A DNA stretch of 64,000 nt, taken from the NCBI GenBank assembly GCA_041941305.1, contig JBGTQJ010000048.1, positions 1-64,000 of the forward strand. The letters run 5' to 3'. Made by a program: the position numbers and the translations under genes. The stretch is from JANSWP01 sp041941305 (GTDB lineage Bacteria; Bacteroidota; Bacteroidia; Chitinophagales; Saprospiraceae). Positions 42,762-51,867 of the stretch are shown piece by piece (the first letter of the stretch is position 1; every line of letters starts with the position of its first letter). The notes under the pieces were generated by a model. The model made no database searches. It was not told the DNA's origin and saw only the letters and a list, made by a program, of their open reading frames with translations.

Positions 42762-45317
42762 ATGAATAATAAATTTTACTTTTTGCCTTTCATCGCCCTA
42801 CTACTTTTCATGCCTTTCGCGCTCAAGGCACAAGTAGTATCTGACTCTTTACCTGTTTTGGATTATACCGAACCTGTTGATTTCGAAATCGGAGGAGTTA
42901 AAGTTATTGGTGCTCAGTACAGCGATGAGAATGCCATCATTTCTATAGCAGGCTTTGAGGTAGGAGATAAGGTTAGAATTCCCGGTGGTGATATCCCTCG
43001 GGCTATCAAAGCTTTGTGGAAACTCAGGCTCTTTACGGATGTACAGATTTTAAAAGAAAAAACCATTGGAGATGTGATTTTTCTCGAAATCGTCGTTCAA
43101 GAGCGCCCTCGACTTACCAGACATTCTTACAGAAATGTGAAGAAAACCAATCACGATGATTTGAATGAAGAAGTCAATAAATATCTGCTTAAAGGTGGGA
43201 TTGTAACGGAGAATATTAAAGTAAATGCGGCCAAAGGTATTGAACAGTACTATATTGAAAAGGGGTTTTTTGATGTGTCCGTCAATGTAGAAGAAATTCC
43301 AGATTCTTCCCGAATCAATTCGGTGCGCTTGGTTTTTGATGTAGATAAAGGCAAAAAAATCAAGATCCAGGATATTCTTTTCACAGGCAATACAAATATA
43401 AAAGACAAAAAGCTGCGAAAATTGATGAAGAATACCCGCCGTAAAAAGCGCCTGTTAGCAGCTTCCAAATTGATTAAGGCAGATTATGAAGAAGACAAAA
43501 ACGCCATTATTGCTTACTATAATACGGTAGGATTTAGAGATGCCCGTATATTGAAAGATAGTGTATATAGAAATGAAGATGGAGAGTTGATTGTAAATAT
43601 TGATATGTTTGAAGGCAATCAGTATTTCTTTAGAGAAATCTCCTGGAAAGGCAATTCGATTTATGATACAGAGACACTTGAGTCCATTTTGGACATCAAA
43701 AAGGGAGACATCTACAATCAGGAATTATTGGAAACCCGACTTAGCTTTAGCCAGGAAGGTCGTGATGTGAGTACCCTTTACATGGACAATGGGTATTTGT
43801 TTTTTACAGTAGATCCTATTGAGGTAGCAATCGTTGAGGACTCTATTGATTTGGAAATCAGAATCTTTGAGGGGCCACAAGCAACTATTGATAAAGTAGT
43901 CATCAAGGGTAATGATCGTACCCACGAGCATGTAATTCGTAGAGAGTTGCGTACGGTTCCAGGAGAAAAATTCAGTCGTTCTGACATCATCCGATCCCAA
44001 AGAGAAATTATCAATTTAGGATATTTCAACCCTGAAGCTTTGGGCATCAATACTCCAGTTAACCCGCAAAGAGGTACAGTAGATATTGAGTATACAGTAG
44101 AGGAAAGACCTTCTGATCAATTGGAGTTATCTGCCGGATGGGGAGGTCGTGGACGTGGCGTAATTGGAACACTTGGAGTTTCCTTCAATAATTTCTCCAT
44201 GCGCAATATTTTCAAAAAGGAAACCTGGAGTCCTTTACCTCAGGGAGATGGACAAAGACTATCCTTAAGGGCGCAAACGAATGGAAGGTTTTTCCAGTCT
44301 TATAACGTTTCCTTCACAGAACCCTGGTTGGGTGGCAAAAAACCAAACTCATTTACAGTTGCTGGATTTGTATCCATTATCACAAATGGATTTGACAGAA
44401 CAAGTGACAATTTTGGAAACTTCACTAATGGAGGTGTGACCTTGAGTTTGGGGACCAGATTGAAATGGCCAGATGATAACTTCATTTCATCAACTGCTAT
44501 CAATCTTCAAAATATTGCTTTGAATAACTGGCAACGGGTTATATTCCAAACAGATGATGGTCAGCTTGTAACGGATGGTTCGTACCGGAATTTCAGTATT
44601 ACCCAAACTATAGCCAGAAGTACTGTAAATAATCCACTTTTCCCCCAGGAAGGTTCTTCTATTTCATTGTCGGTACAATTGACACCTCCATATTCCTTAT
44701 TTAGTAAAAAGAACTTTAGCGAGCAATCTGTACAAGAACGATTCAAATGGCTTGAATATCATAAATGGAAACTCAATGCCGACTGGTATACCACCATGGT
44801 GGGTAAATTGGTATTCAGAGCTAATTTGAAAATTGGAATTGTGGGCGCCTATAATGACGAGATTGGAATTTCACCCTTCGAAAGATTCCAGTTAGGGGGT
44901 GATGGCTTGAATAATTCTCAATTAAATTTCTTCGTAGGAACAGATATTATTAGACTGAGGGGATATGAGCCTGGTGACCTGGAAAACAATAGAATCAGTG
45001 AATTTAACCCAAATTCTGTGGCACCAACACCTCTTTATAATAAATATACCATAGAATTGCGCTATCCGATTTCACTGAACCCTAACTCTACAATTTTTGT
45101 TTTGGCATTTGCTCAGGGCGGTAACGCATGGAAAAGAATGGATGACTTCAATCCCTTTGATTTAAAACGCTCTGCAGGCGTTGGTTTGAGAGTATTCTTG
45201 CCGATGTTTGGTCTACTTGGTTTTGATTATGGAATTGGCTTTGATAGAAATATCGGCAATAACAGCTTCTCCGATCTGACTAAGTTTAGTATCATTTTAG
45301 GATTTGAGCCAGAATAG
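42762..45317 (+). CDS. bamA: Outer-membrane protein assembly factor BamA
   Basis: 851 residues with a signal peptide (LFMPFALKAQ, about residue 24). POTRA-type repeats span roughly residues 35-440 (for example KIKIQDILFTGNTNIKDKKLRKLMKNT, FFREISWKGNSIYDTETLESILDIKKGD, IDKVVIKGNDRTHEHVIRRELRTVPGEKF). The C-terminal 16-strand Omp85 barrel contains FQLGGDGLNNS and the lid-loop region LRGYEPGDLENNRISEF, a variant of the VRGF/Y motif. It ends in a hydrophobic strand. It inserts beta-barrels into the outer membrane. In many Bacteroidota a Skp/OmpH gene follows bamA; here there is instead a strong terminator. Confidence 0.95.
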   Translation: MNNKFYFLPFIALLLFMPFALKAQVVSDSLPVLDYTEPVDFEIGGVKVIGAQYSDENAIISIAGFEVGDKVRIPGGDIPRAIKALWKLRLFTDVQILKEKTIGDVIFLEIVVQERPRLTRHSYRNVKKTNHDDLNEEVNKYLLKGGIVTENIKVNAAKGIEQYYIEKGFFDVSVNVEEIPDSSRINSVRLVFDVDKGKKIKIQDILFTGNTNIKDKKLRKLMKNTRRKKRLLAASKLIKADYEEDKNAIIAYYNTVGFRDARILKDSVYRNEDGELIVNIDMFEGNQYFFREISWKGNSIYDTETLESILDIKKGDIYNQELLETRLSFSQEGRDVSTLYMDNGYLFFTVDPIEVAIVEDSIDLEIRIFEGPQATIDKVVIKGNDRTHEHVIRRELRTVPGEKFSRSDIIRSQREIINLGYFNPEALGINTPVNPQRGTVDIEYTVEERPSDQLELSAGWGGRGRGVIGTLGVSFNNFSMRNIFKKETWSPLPQGDGQRLSLRAQTNGRFFQSYNVSFTEPWLGGKKPNSFTVAGFVSIITNGFDRTSDNFGNFTNGGVTLSLGTRLKWPDDNFISSTAINLQNIALNNWQRVIFQTDDGQLVTDGSYRNFSITQTIARSTVNNPLFPQEGSSISLSVQLTPPYSLFSKKNFSEQSVQERFKWLEYHKWKLNADWYTTMVGKLVFRANLKIGIVGAYNDEIGISPFERFQLGGDGLNNSQLNFFVGTDIIRLRGYEPGDLENNRISEFNPNSVAPTPLYNKYTIELRYPISLNPNSTIFVLAFAQGGNAWKRMDDFNPFDLKRSAGVGLRVFLPMFGLLGFDYGIGFDRNIGNNSFSDLTKFSIILGFEPE

Positions 45318-45335
45318 AGAATTGGGGTTCAAATG

Positions 45336-45374
45336 AAAAAAGGGCTGGTTGTGGATTGCGACCAGCCCTTTTTT
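45336..45374 (+). terminator. Intrinsic terminator of uppS-bamA
   Basis: AGGGCTGGT (45341-45349) pairs with ACCAGCCCT (45361-45369), with A-run before and six T after, 20-50 bases past the bamA stop. Confidence 0.93.
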
Positions 45375-45472
45375 GGTTAAATAAACGTTAATTGAGCACC
45401 TCTTAAAAAATCAGCTATTTCCTGGAACTGGTAAAACCTTTATTTTGGTATGGTTCACGCTGATTTTCCAAT

Positions 45473-45546
45473 GAAGTTGTTCAAAAACAGATAGATGATT
45501 TACAATTAATTTCAAGCTTATTTTTTGAACAACTTCAATACGAACT
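45473..45546. promoter_or_regulatory. Perfect 15-bp inverted repeat in front of comEC
   Basis: GAAGTTGTTCAAAAA (45473-45487) is exactly complementary to 45532-45546, which ends ten bases before the comEC ATG. AAGTTGTTCAAAAA also occurs at 8865-8878, upstream of the SPOR-like gene. It could be an operator pair or a stem masking the start; both are inference. Confidence 0.55.
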
Positions 45547-45556
45547 CTCTATTAAA

Positions 45557-47659
45557 ATGATCAATATTCGCGAAATTCCATTTGTTCGCTGGTTGCTTCC
45601 CTTTCTTTTGGGCATCTTGCTTTCCATATTTTTAAATTTGGAAATTCCCTCCCTTCATTATTTTGTTTTTGGCTTATTGCTCTTGTCAATAATCGCTTAT
45701 TTTCAAAAAGGTTGGTTCAAGTATGGTTGGCTGTTGACATTTCCTCAATATCTCTTTTTTACTGGTTTTGGGTATCAAATTACTTGGTTACAAAATGATT
45801 TAAATGATCCGATCCATTTTCAAAATCACCTTGAAGCAAGGAATCTAATAATTGGAAATGTACAAGGTATCCCTATTAAGAAAAAATGGGTTCAAGTCGA
45901 GCTTATGATGCAAAGAATAGGTCCACATTCAGATAGCTTGATGCCATGTAAGGGAACTATTTTAGTTTACCTGGAACGAGATAGCTTAAGCGAAAACTTA
46001 AATGATGGAGATTTAGTTGGCCTTTATGCGTCGATAAATGAAATAGCTCCTCCTAAAAACCCCCATGCTTTTGATTATAAAAGGTATTTGCACTTTCAAA
46101 ACATTCATTATCAAACGTTTGCAAAAAATGGAGATTGGATGCTTCTAGAAAAAAGGGAGGCAGTTGAGGTCTTTTCTTTGGCGTTAAACTTAAGAACCCA
46201 TTTCCTGGAAACCTTGAGGAAGTATCTTCCTGAAAAAAATGAGTTTTCTGTTGGTTCTGCATTGATCCTGGGATACAAAGATGAAATCTCGGAAGAGGTG
46301 CAAACAGCCTATGCAAACACAGGTGCCATGCATGTTTTGGCTGTTTCAGGTCTTCATGTGGGTATAATTTACTTACTATTACAGTTTTTCCTTTTAAAGA
46401 GAATATACTCTTTCCATCCTTTTTGGAAGGCTGCCAAAATAGTAATACCGATTTTAGGAATATGGGCATTTGCCCTAATTACAGGAATGCCTCCTTCTGT
46501 AAGGCGAGCAGCCACTATGTTTTCAATTTTCATTATTGGCACTGCTTTTCAAAGAAATAAAAACCCCTACAATATTTTGGCGGCTTCTGCCTTTTGGCTC
46601 CTCTGCTTCAATCCTTATCTAATAACCCAGGTGAGCTTTCAATTGTCTTATTGTGCAGTAGTGGGCATTATTTATTTCCAGCCAAAATTTGCCCAATTAT
46701 GGACCATTAAATCTAAAATTGGCAATTACCTCTGGCAGTTGGGATGTGTTTCGCTGGCTGCCCAGCTTGCAACCTTACCGCTTGGATTTTATTATTTCCA
46801 TCAATTCCCAGTCTATTTTTGGTTGTCGGGATTGATTGTGGTTCCTGCTGCTTTTGTGATCCTATTGATGGGGATTTTGCTATTTGTGGTTGAGCTTATT
46901 TTTCCTGGAGGTGGAACCACAACAGGGTATTTATTACTCTATTTCATTAAAGGTGTAAATTGGTTGGTTTTTTTTATCCAAAACCTGCCTGGAAGTGTCA
47001 TTGCAGGCATTTGGATTTCTTCTGTTTCTGCTTTTCTGATGTACCTTTTCCTTGTCAATGTTTCTATCGCAATTAATGTCAAAAAGTTCAAATGGGTGTT
47101 GAGCAGTTTAGGGATTTTAGCTTTTGTCAGTGTAAATTATTCCTTCAGCAAATTGGAAGATCGCAAAAATCGAAAATTGGTGATTTACCATATTTATAAA
47201 AATTCTACGATCGATTTTTTTGATGGAACCGACCTATATACCATTTCAAATACAGCTATTGGACACAAGGAATTAGCATTTGCTGTTCAAAACAATCGTT
47301 GGAAAGAAGGAGTGAAAAAAAATCAAAAATTTCATTTTGAAGATACCAATCATTTTGAATCCAGTCGTTTTTTATACAAAGATGGCTTTATCCAATTTTA
47401 CAATAAACGACTGGCAGTCTTGAGTGAGTCTCCTGATTTCCAAAATACAGATAAACTAAAAGTTGATTATCTACTGCTTCGGAATAATCCTAAACTTTAC
47501 ATTGATCAAGTTTTGGAGCACTTTGAATTTGATTTGTTGCTTTTTGACGCTTCAAATGCCAATTGGCGTGTCGAGAAATGGAAAGAGTTTTGTAGAAAAG
47601 CCGGGATTGCTAACTACGACATCAATGAAGAGGGAGCCTGGATATTAGAGATGAATTAA
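45557..47659 (+). CDS. comEC: ComEC/Rec2-family DNA-uptake channel protein, degenerate C-terminal domain
   Basis: 700 residues. The N-terminal helices and a DUF4131/OB-like domain (residues ~90-200, NLIIGNVQGIPIKKKWVQVELMM) are followed by the Competence domain of multiple helices (residues ~225-500), with GYKDEISEEVQTAYANTGAMHVLAVSGLHVGIIY and TGMPPSVRRAATMFSIFIIG. The C-terminal ~170 residues replace the usual metallo-beta-lactamase domain; no HxHxDH metal motif is present, as in other Bacteroidota members. Expected role: inner-membrane channel for single-stranded DNA during natural transformation. Competence in this strain is untested, and the only other com-like name here is cinA. Confidence 0.9.
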   Translation: MINIREIPFVRWLLPFLLGILLSIFLNLEIPSLHYFVFGLLLLSIIAYFQKGWFKYGWLLTFPQYLFFTGFGYQITWLQNDLNDPIHFQNHLEARNLIIGNVQGIPIKKKWVQVELMMQRIGPHSDSLMPCKGTILVYLERDSLSENLNDGDLVGLYASINEIAPPKNPHAFDYKRYLHFQNIHYQTFAKNGDWMLLEKREAVEVFSLALNLRTHFLETLRKYLPEKNEFSVGSALILGYKDEISEEVQTAYANTGAMHVLAVSGLHVGIIYLLLQFFLLKRIYSFHPFWKAAKIVIPILGIWAFALITGMPPSVRRAATMFSIFIIGTAFQRNKNPYNILAASAFWLLCFNPYLITQVSFQLSYCAVVGIIYFQPKFAQLWTIKSKIGNYLWQLGCVSLAAQLATLPLGFYYFHQFPVYFWLSGLIVVPAAFVILLMGILLFVVELIFPGGGTTTGYLLLYFIKGVNWLVFFIQNLPGSVIAGIWISSVSAFLMYLFLVNVSIAINVKKFKWVLSSLGILAFVSVNYSFSKLEDRKNRKLVIYHIYKNSTIDFFDGTDLYTISNTAIGHKELAFAVQNNRWKEGVKKNQKFHFEDTNHFESSRFLYKDGFIQFYNKRLAVLSESPDFQNTDKLKVDYLLLRNNPKLYIDQVLEHFEFDLLLFDASNANWRVEKWKEFCRKAGIANYDINEEGAWILEMN

Positions 47660-47682
47660 TAATAAAACTTTGAATTGTTATG

Positions 47683-47690
47683 TATCTTTG
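47683..47690 (+). promoter_or_regulatory. -7 promoter box for trhO
   Basis: TATCTTTG fits TAnnTTTG and lies 72 bases before the trhO ATG (47763), right after the comEC stop. Confidence 0.45.
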
Positions 47691-47762
47691 CGACCTTTTT
47701 TAGTCAGAAATAAACGTCTGTACTTTTCGCAGAACCTGCGTGTCTTCGAAAAATCTTTTGGA

Positions 47763-48806
47763 ATGGCTTTGTATAATAAAATTAACAGCGACGAGCTCAA
47801 ACGTCGTATACGTGAAAGTGAGGAAAAGCGAACCACACTTTCTTTTTATCAATATGCTCACATTGAAAATCCTGAGCATTTTAGAAATGAATTTTACCGC
47901 CTATTGGATGAAGTGGGGGTTCTTGGCAGAATTTATGTCGCCAAAGAAGGTGTCAATGGACAAATCTCTGTTCCAGAAAAATACTTCAACTTATTTAAGG
48001 AAAAGCTCTATTCAGTTCCCTTTTTGAAAGGCATTCGTCTCAATATTGCCATTGAGGATGATGGTAAATCATTTTACAAGCTCAAAATAAAAGTCCGAAA
48101 GAAAATAGTGGCCGATGGTTTGGATGACAACACCTTTGATGTCACCAAACGCGGCAAACACCTTTCTGCCAGAGAATACAATGAAATCACAGATCTTTCA
48201 AATACCATTGTGGTAGATATGCGCAACCATTATGAAAGTGAAGTTGGACATTTTGAAAATGCTATCTGTCCTGATGTTGAAACTTTTCGAGAAGAATTAC
48301 CCTATGTAGCAGAATCTTTGAAAGAAGATAAAGACAAAAATATTGTGATGTATTGTACTGGTGGAATTCGCTGCGAAAAAGCAAGTGCCTATATGCTTCA
48401 CAAAGGATTTGAAAATGTATTCATGTTGGATGGAGGTATTATTGAATATGCCCGCCAAGTAAAAGAGCAGGGTTTGCGGAACAAATTTTTGGGCAAAAAT
48501 TTCGTCTTTGACGAAAGAATGGGAGAGCGAATCGGTGATGATATCATCTCAAAATGTCATCAATGTGGGGAGCCTTGTGACAGTCATGTCAATTGTGCCA
48601 ATGACGCCTGCCATATACTGTTTATTCAATGCAAAACTTGCGCAGAAAAGTATGAAAAGTGCTGTTCGAAAAAATGCTCCGACTTTAACCAACTACCTGA
48701 AGAACAACGGGTTGAGTTGAGGAAAACAACGGAATTTAACGGGACGAAATTTGGGAAAGGAAGATATAAAGCCTTTCGAAAAACAGATGACATCCTAATT
48801 CTGTGA
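47763..48806 (+). CDS. trhO: tRNA uridine(34) hydroxylase, rhodanese-type (TrhO/YceA)
   Basis: 347 residues from MALYNKINSDELKRRI. An open extension to 47670 covers the promoter and is not credible. The N-terminal acylphosphatase-like domain (GRIYVAKEGVNGQISVPEKYFN) is followed by a rhodanese domain near residues 140-240 with the active-site loop MYCTGGIRCEKASAYM. The C-terminal Cys-rich zinc-like region has CHQCGEPC, NCANDACH, CKTCAEKYEKCCSKKC. Homologues hydroxylate uridine 34 of tRNA using oxygen, the first step of 5-methoxy/oxyacetic-uridine formation that widens wobble decoding. It follows comEC on the same strand but has its own promoter-like box. Confidence 0.93.
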   Translation: MALYNKINSDELKRRIRESEEKRTTLSFYQYAHIENPEHFRNEFYRLLDEVGVLGRIYVAKEGVNGQISVPEKYFNLFKEKLYSVPFLKGIRLNIAIEDDGKSFYKLKIKVRKKIVADGLDDNTFDVTKRGKHLSAREYNEITDLSNTIVVDMRNHYESEVGHFENAICPDVETFREELPYVAESLKEDKDKNIVMYCTGGIRCEKASAYMLHKGFENVFMLDGGIIEYARQVKEQGLRNKFLGKNFVFDERMGERIGDDIISKCHQCGEPCDSHVNCANDACHILFIQCKTCAEKYEKCCSKKCSDFNQLPEEQRVELRKTTEFNGTKFGKGRYKAFRKTDDILIL

Positions 48807-48808
48807 TG

Positions 48809-48884
48809 CTGTAATACTACAATGCTGCGATGAAGCGTTTTATCCACTCCAACATCGCAGCATTACAGTATAGAAGTATTGCAG
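48809..48884. repeat. Long hairpin between convergent trhO and ctpA
   Basis: AATGCTGCGATG (48821-48832) pairs perfectly with CATCGCAGCATT (48853-48864). Outer CTGTAATACT (48809-48818) pairs at 9 of 10 with AGTATTGCAG (48875-48884). It has no T-run but is placed to end both transcripts. Confidence 0.7.
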
Positions 48885-48893
48885 AATCAAAAA

Positions 48894-50540
48894 CTATTGA
48901 ATGTCTTTCAGGACCTTACCGTAAGCAGTGTCATCGTTAATCAATCTGACTGCTTCCTTAATCTCTGCATCATTTCTCAAACCAATCTCTATTTTGCCTT
49001 TTTCATAGTAGAATCTGCTGGCAATTTCTTTTTCGATAAGGTCAAGGATAGCTTCCTTGTTTTTATTCAGGTCATTCTTTTTGGCTTCAATGATTTTGTT
49101 TTCCAAAATCTGAATGTCCCTTTCTACGATGTAACCATCCTCTTTAGCCTGTTCTTTTAACTTCTTCAACAATTCCTCCTCTTTAGTATTGTAATCAAAA
49201 TTGTGACTTTCAAGGTAACTCACAAAACCATCCCAATCTTTGAAATGAAATTCTTCTACACTAGGGATGGTTTCATTATCCAATACAAACTCAGTTACAT
49301 AATTGAAGATCAAATGTTTTTCCTGCAAAGTCTTCAAGATATCAGATTCAGCATCTTCATCAATAATGATATCTGGGCTAACACCTCCTCCATCGAGAAC
49401 CGGGCGACCGTTTTCTGTAGTGAACTTTGCACGTTTGGCATCTGGAATGTCTGCAGGTTCACCCTCGTGATATTCTACACTTTGAATACAGCGACCACTT
49501 GGAATGTAGTATTTTGCAGTAGTCATTTTAACTTTAGAATTATAGCCAATGTCGCGTGTATTTTGAACCAATCCTTTGCCATAGGAGCGTTGACCTACCA
49601 AAATCCCTCTATCAAAATCCTGAATCACTCCCGAAACAATCTCTGAAGCAGAAGCAGAACCACTGTCAATAAGTACGATTAATTTAATCTCCTCATCTGT
49701 TGCTTTATTAAGTGTTTTGAAACTTCTGTCCCAATCTTTTACTTTTCCTTTAGTGGTCACCACCAATGCTCCTTTGGGGATAAATACATTTGAAACGTTT
49801 ACAGCTTCTGCAAGTAAACCACCACCATTTCCTCTCAAATCCAGAATGAACCCTTTCAAATCTTTATTTTCCTCCTTCAACTCTTTAAGGGCATTGGCTA
49901 TATTTCTTCCAGCATCCCTTGTGAAAGTAGTCAAGGCAGCATATCCTATATCGTCAGAAACCATTCCCGAATAAGGTACATTGGGAACACTGACTTGATC
50001 TCTCACTAATTTGATTTTTAATTCTTTAGTTTCACCAGGGCGACGAATGGTCAATTCAACTTCGGTTCCGGGATAACCCTTTAATATTTCATTGACCTCT
50101 TCTGAAGATTTGCCAAAGGCTTTCTTCCCATCTACAGCAATCAACTGATCTCCGGCTTTCAACCCTGCTTTGAATGCAGGTGAGTTTTCATACGGTTGAG
50201 TAATGGTGATATAATCGTCAATGACTTTGATTTGAGCACCAATACCATTGTATTTTCCTTCGGTGATATAGCGGAATCCTTCAATTTCGGATTCCGAAAT
50301 GTAATTGGTGTAAGGATCCAAAGACTCAAGCATGGCATCAATACCAATGCGCATTAGTTTTCCTGGATCCAGCTCATCCACATAGGAGGTATTGATTTCT
50401 TTATAGAGGTTTGTGAAAATTTCGATGTTCTTCGCGATTTCGAAGTACTTACCGTGGTCGGTTGTAAATGTCGTGGCAATGCCCAAAAATAAGATTGTTA
50501 CTAGTCCCAATACTTTTAGGGGGCGCTTTTTTATCCTCAT
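48894..50540 (-). CDS. ctpA: C-terminal processing (tail-specific) peptidase, S41 family
   Basis: 548 residues with an N-terminal signal/anchor segment (LKVLGLVTILFLGIATTF). A PDZ domain lies near residues 85-170 (YNGIGAQIKVIDDYITITQPYENSPAFKAGLKAGDQLIAVDGK). The S41 core has GFILDLRGNGGGLLAEAVNVSNVF, the catalytic serine in IDSGSASASEIVSG and the catalytic lysine in GQRSYGKGLVQ. The C-terminal helical region is rich in Lys/Glu. It is a periplasmic serine protease that trims C-termini of exported proteins or cell-wall hydrolases. The closing residues (YGKVLKDIQ) fall at the foot of the trhO/ctpA hairpin. Confidence 0.94.
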   Translation of the reverse strand: MRIKKRPLKVLGLVTILFLGIATTFTTDHGKYFEIAKNIEIFTNLYKEINTSYVDELDPGKLMRIGIDAMLESLDPYTNYISESEIEGFRYITEGKYNGIGAQIKVIDDYITITQPYENSPAFKAGLKAGDQLIAVDGKKAFGKSSEEVNEILKGYPGTEVELTIRRPGETKELKIKLVRDQVSVPNVPYSGMVSDDIGYAALTTFTRDAGRNIANALKELKEENKDLKGFILDLRGNGGGLLAEAVNVSNVFIPKGALVVTTKGKVKDWDRSFKTLNKATDEEIKLIVLIDSGSASASEIVSGVIQDFDRGILVGQRSYGKGLVQNTRDIGYNSKVKMTTAKYYIPSGRCIQSVEYHEGEPADIPDAKRAKFTTENGRPVLDGGGVSPDIIIDEDAESDILKTLQEKHLIFNYVTEFVLDNETIPSVEEFHFKDWDGFVSYLESHNFDYNTKEEELLKKLKEQAKEDGYIVERDIQILENKIIEAKKNDLNKNKEAILDLIEKEIASRFYYEKGKIEIGLRNDAEIKEAVRLINDDTAYGKVLKDIQ

Positions 50541-50828
50541 TTTATACTAGTTTTTGTGGTAGTGAATATGATGTAAAAATATCACAAAATTTATAATTTG
50601 TATAAAAATCTATTTGTACTTTTCTGACTACCGTACTAATCTCTTTGCAAAAGCCTTTCCAAAACCTTTATTACAAAGAGTTTTTTCTCAAAAAAAATAT
50701 TTCGGTTTTTGAAAATTTTCCCAAAAATAGAATCTCTTCACGCAATTTGCTTTATTTGAACGAGCTATGAGTTAAAATGTTGGTTAACGAAGCATTATCG
50801 AACGTTAATCTTAGAACAATAAAACAAG

Positions 50829-51593
50829 TCAAACACCTAAAAACTTCAACACCACTCGCAAAAACTCATCAGGTGCATCGGCATGTACCCAATGTCCGGC
50901 ATTCTCAATAGTATGAATAGAAACGTTGGGAAATAAAGAACGGATAGTGTCACGGTGGCTATCCTCAATGTGGTGGGATTGAGCCCCTTTTATGAAAAGT
51001 GTAGTCCCTTCAAAGGTATCCAAATTTTTGATAGCCGCCAAAATATCGCCATAATGTTTGTGAATGACTGGCAAATTCATCTTCAGTCGAAACCCTCCTT
51101 CTTTTTTTCTGGTTAAATTTTTTAAAATAAAAAGTCGTTCTGCTGCTCCTGGAATCTTGTTTTTCAATAATTCCTCTGCTTCTTCCCGCCTTTTCAAAGC
51201 ATCTAGATCAAGCTCAAAGAGGGCTTGAAAAATATGTTGATGCCTCTCCGAATATTGAACTGGAGCAATATCCGCAACAATTAATTTATCTACCATATCC
51301 GGATTGTCAAACGCAAACTGCATGACCGTCTTACCACCCATTGAGTGCCCAATCAAATGACTTTTAAAAATCCAATTGGCTTCCATGAAATTTTTGAGGT
51401 CTTCTGCCATTGTTGGGTAATCAAATGGTTCTTTGTGAGGTGAGCGACCGTGATTTCGCTGGTCAACAATATAAACTGTATAGTTCGCTGACATTTTTTT
51501 GGCAATTGTTTGCCAATTATCTAAAGTACCAAATAAACCATGAAGAATAATTACTGGGTCTCCTTGCCCAAAAACTTTATAGTTTAGCTCCAT
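50829..51593 (-). CDS. Alpha/beta-hydrolase, YbfF-type esterase
   Basis: 254 residues. HGLFGTLDNWQTIA forms the oxyanion-hole loop, VDQRNHGRSPH follows, and the nucleophile elbow is LIGHSMGGKTVMQFA. The acid residue is probably the Asp of ESHRDTIRSLFP or a neighbour, and the catalytic His is in ENAGHWVHADAPDEF. This matches the YbfF/ABHD11-like branch, acting on small acyl-thioesters or esters. There is no signal peptide. It is a single gene. The 288-base gap upstream of ctpA (50541-50828) is AT-rich with no further feature. Confidence 0.9.
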   Translation of the reverse strand: MELNYKVFGQGDPVIILHGLFGTLDNWQTIAKKMSANYTVYIVDQRNHGRSPHKEPFDYPTMAEDLKNFMEANWIFKSHLIGHSMGGKTVMQFAFDNPDMVDKLIVADIAPVQYSERHQHIFQALFELDLDALKRREEAEELLKNKIPGAAERLFILKNLTRKKEGGFRLKMNLPVIHKHYGDILAAIKNLDTFEGTTLFIKGAQSHHIEDSHRDTIRSLFPNVSIHTIENAGHWVHADAPDEFLRVVLKFLGV

Positions 51594-51674
51594 GCTGCAA
51601 AGATAAAATGTGTTTAATCAATGGAGGTATATGATTTCATTTAGTCAAATAATCACTAACAGCTGTATTCGTGT

Positions 51675-51776
51675 TTTTGTTGTGGAGGAACGGGTTGTCG
51701 GGTATGCGGGTTGTTGGTGAGACGAGTAAACGGGTACTTGCTTCCCCTTCTCCCCGTCAAACCGCATACCTACAAA
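51675..51776. repeat. Possible degenerate third copy of the hairpin element
   Basis: GTGTTTTTGTTGTGG (51671-51685) matches the spacer plus inner stem start of copies A and B. GGGTATGCGG (51700-51709) pairs with CCGCATACC (51762-51770) in a new inner stem. The outer arms are not recognisable. It lies in the 274-base gap between the hydrolase and the sterol-desaturase-like gene. Confidence 0.4.
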
Positions 51777-51839
51777 CGAAATAGAAGGAATAAAAAACCA
51801 AATCATATCAGTCCTAAACAAAAGGTTGGCTTCAGTTTT

Positions 51840-51847
51840 TATCTTTG
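51840..51847 (+). promoter_or_regulatory. -7 promoter box for the hydroxylase gene
   Basis: TATCTTTG fits TAnnTTTG, 21 bases before the ATG at 51868, giving a very short leader. Confidence 0.4.
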
Positions 51848-51867
51848 CATAATCAAAATAATAATTT

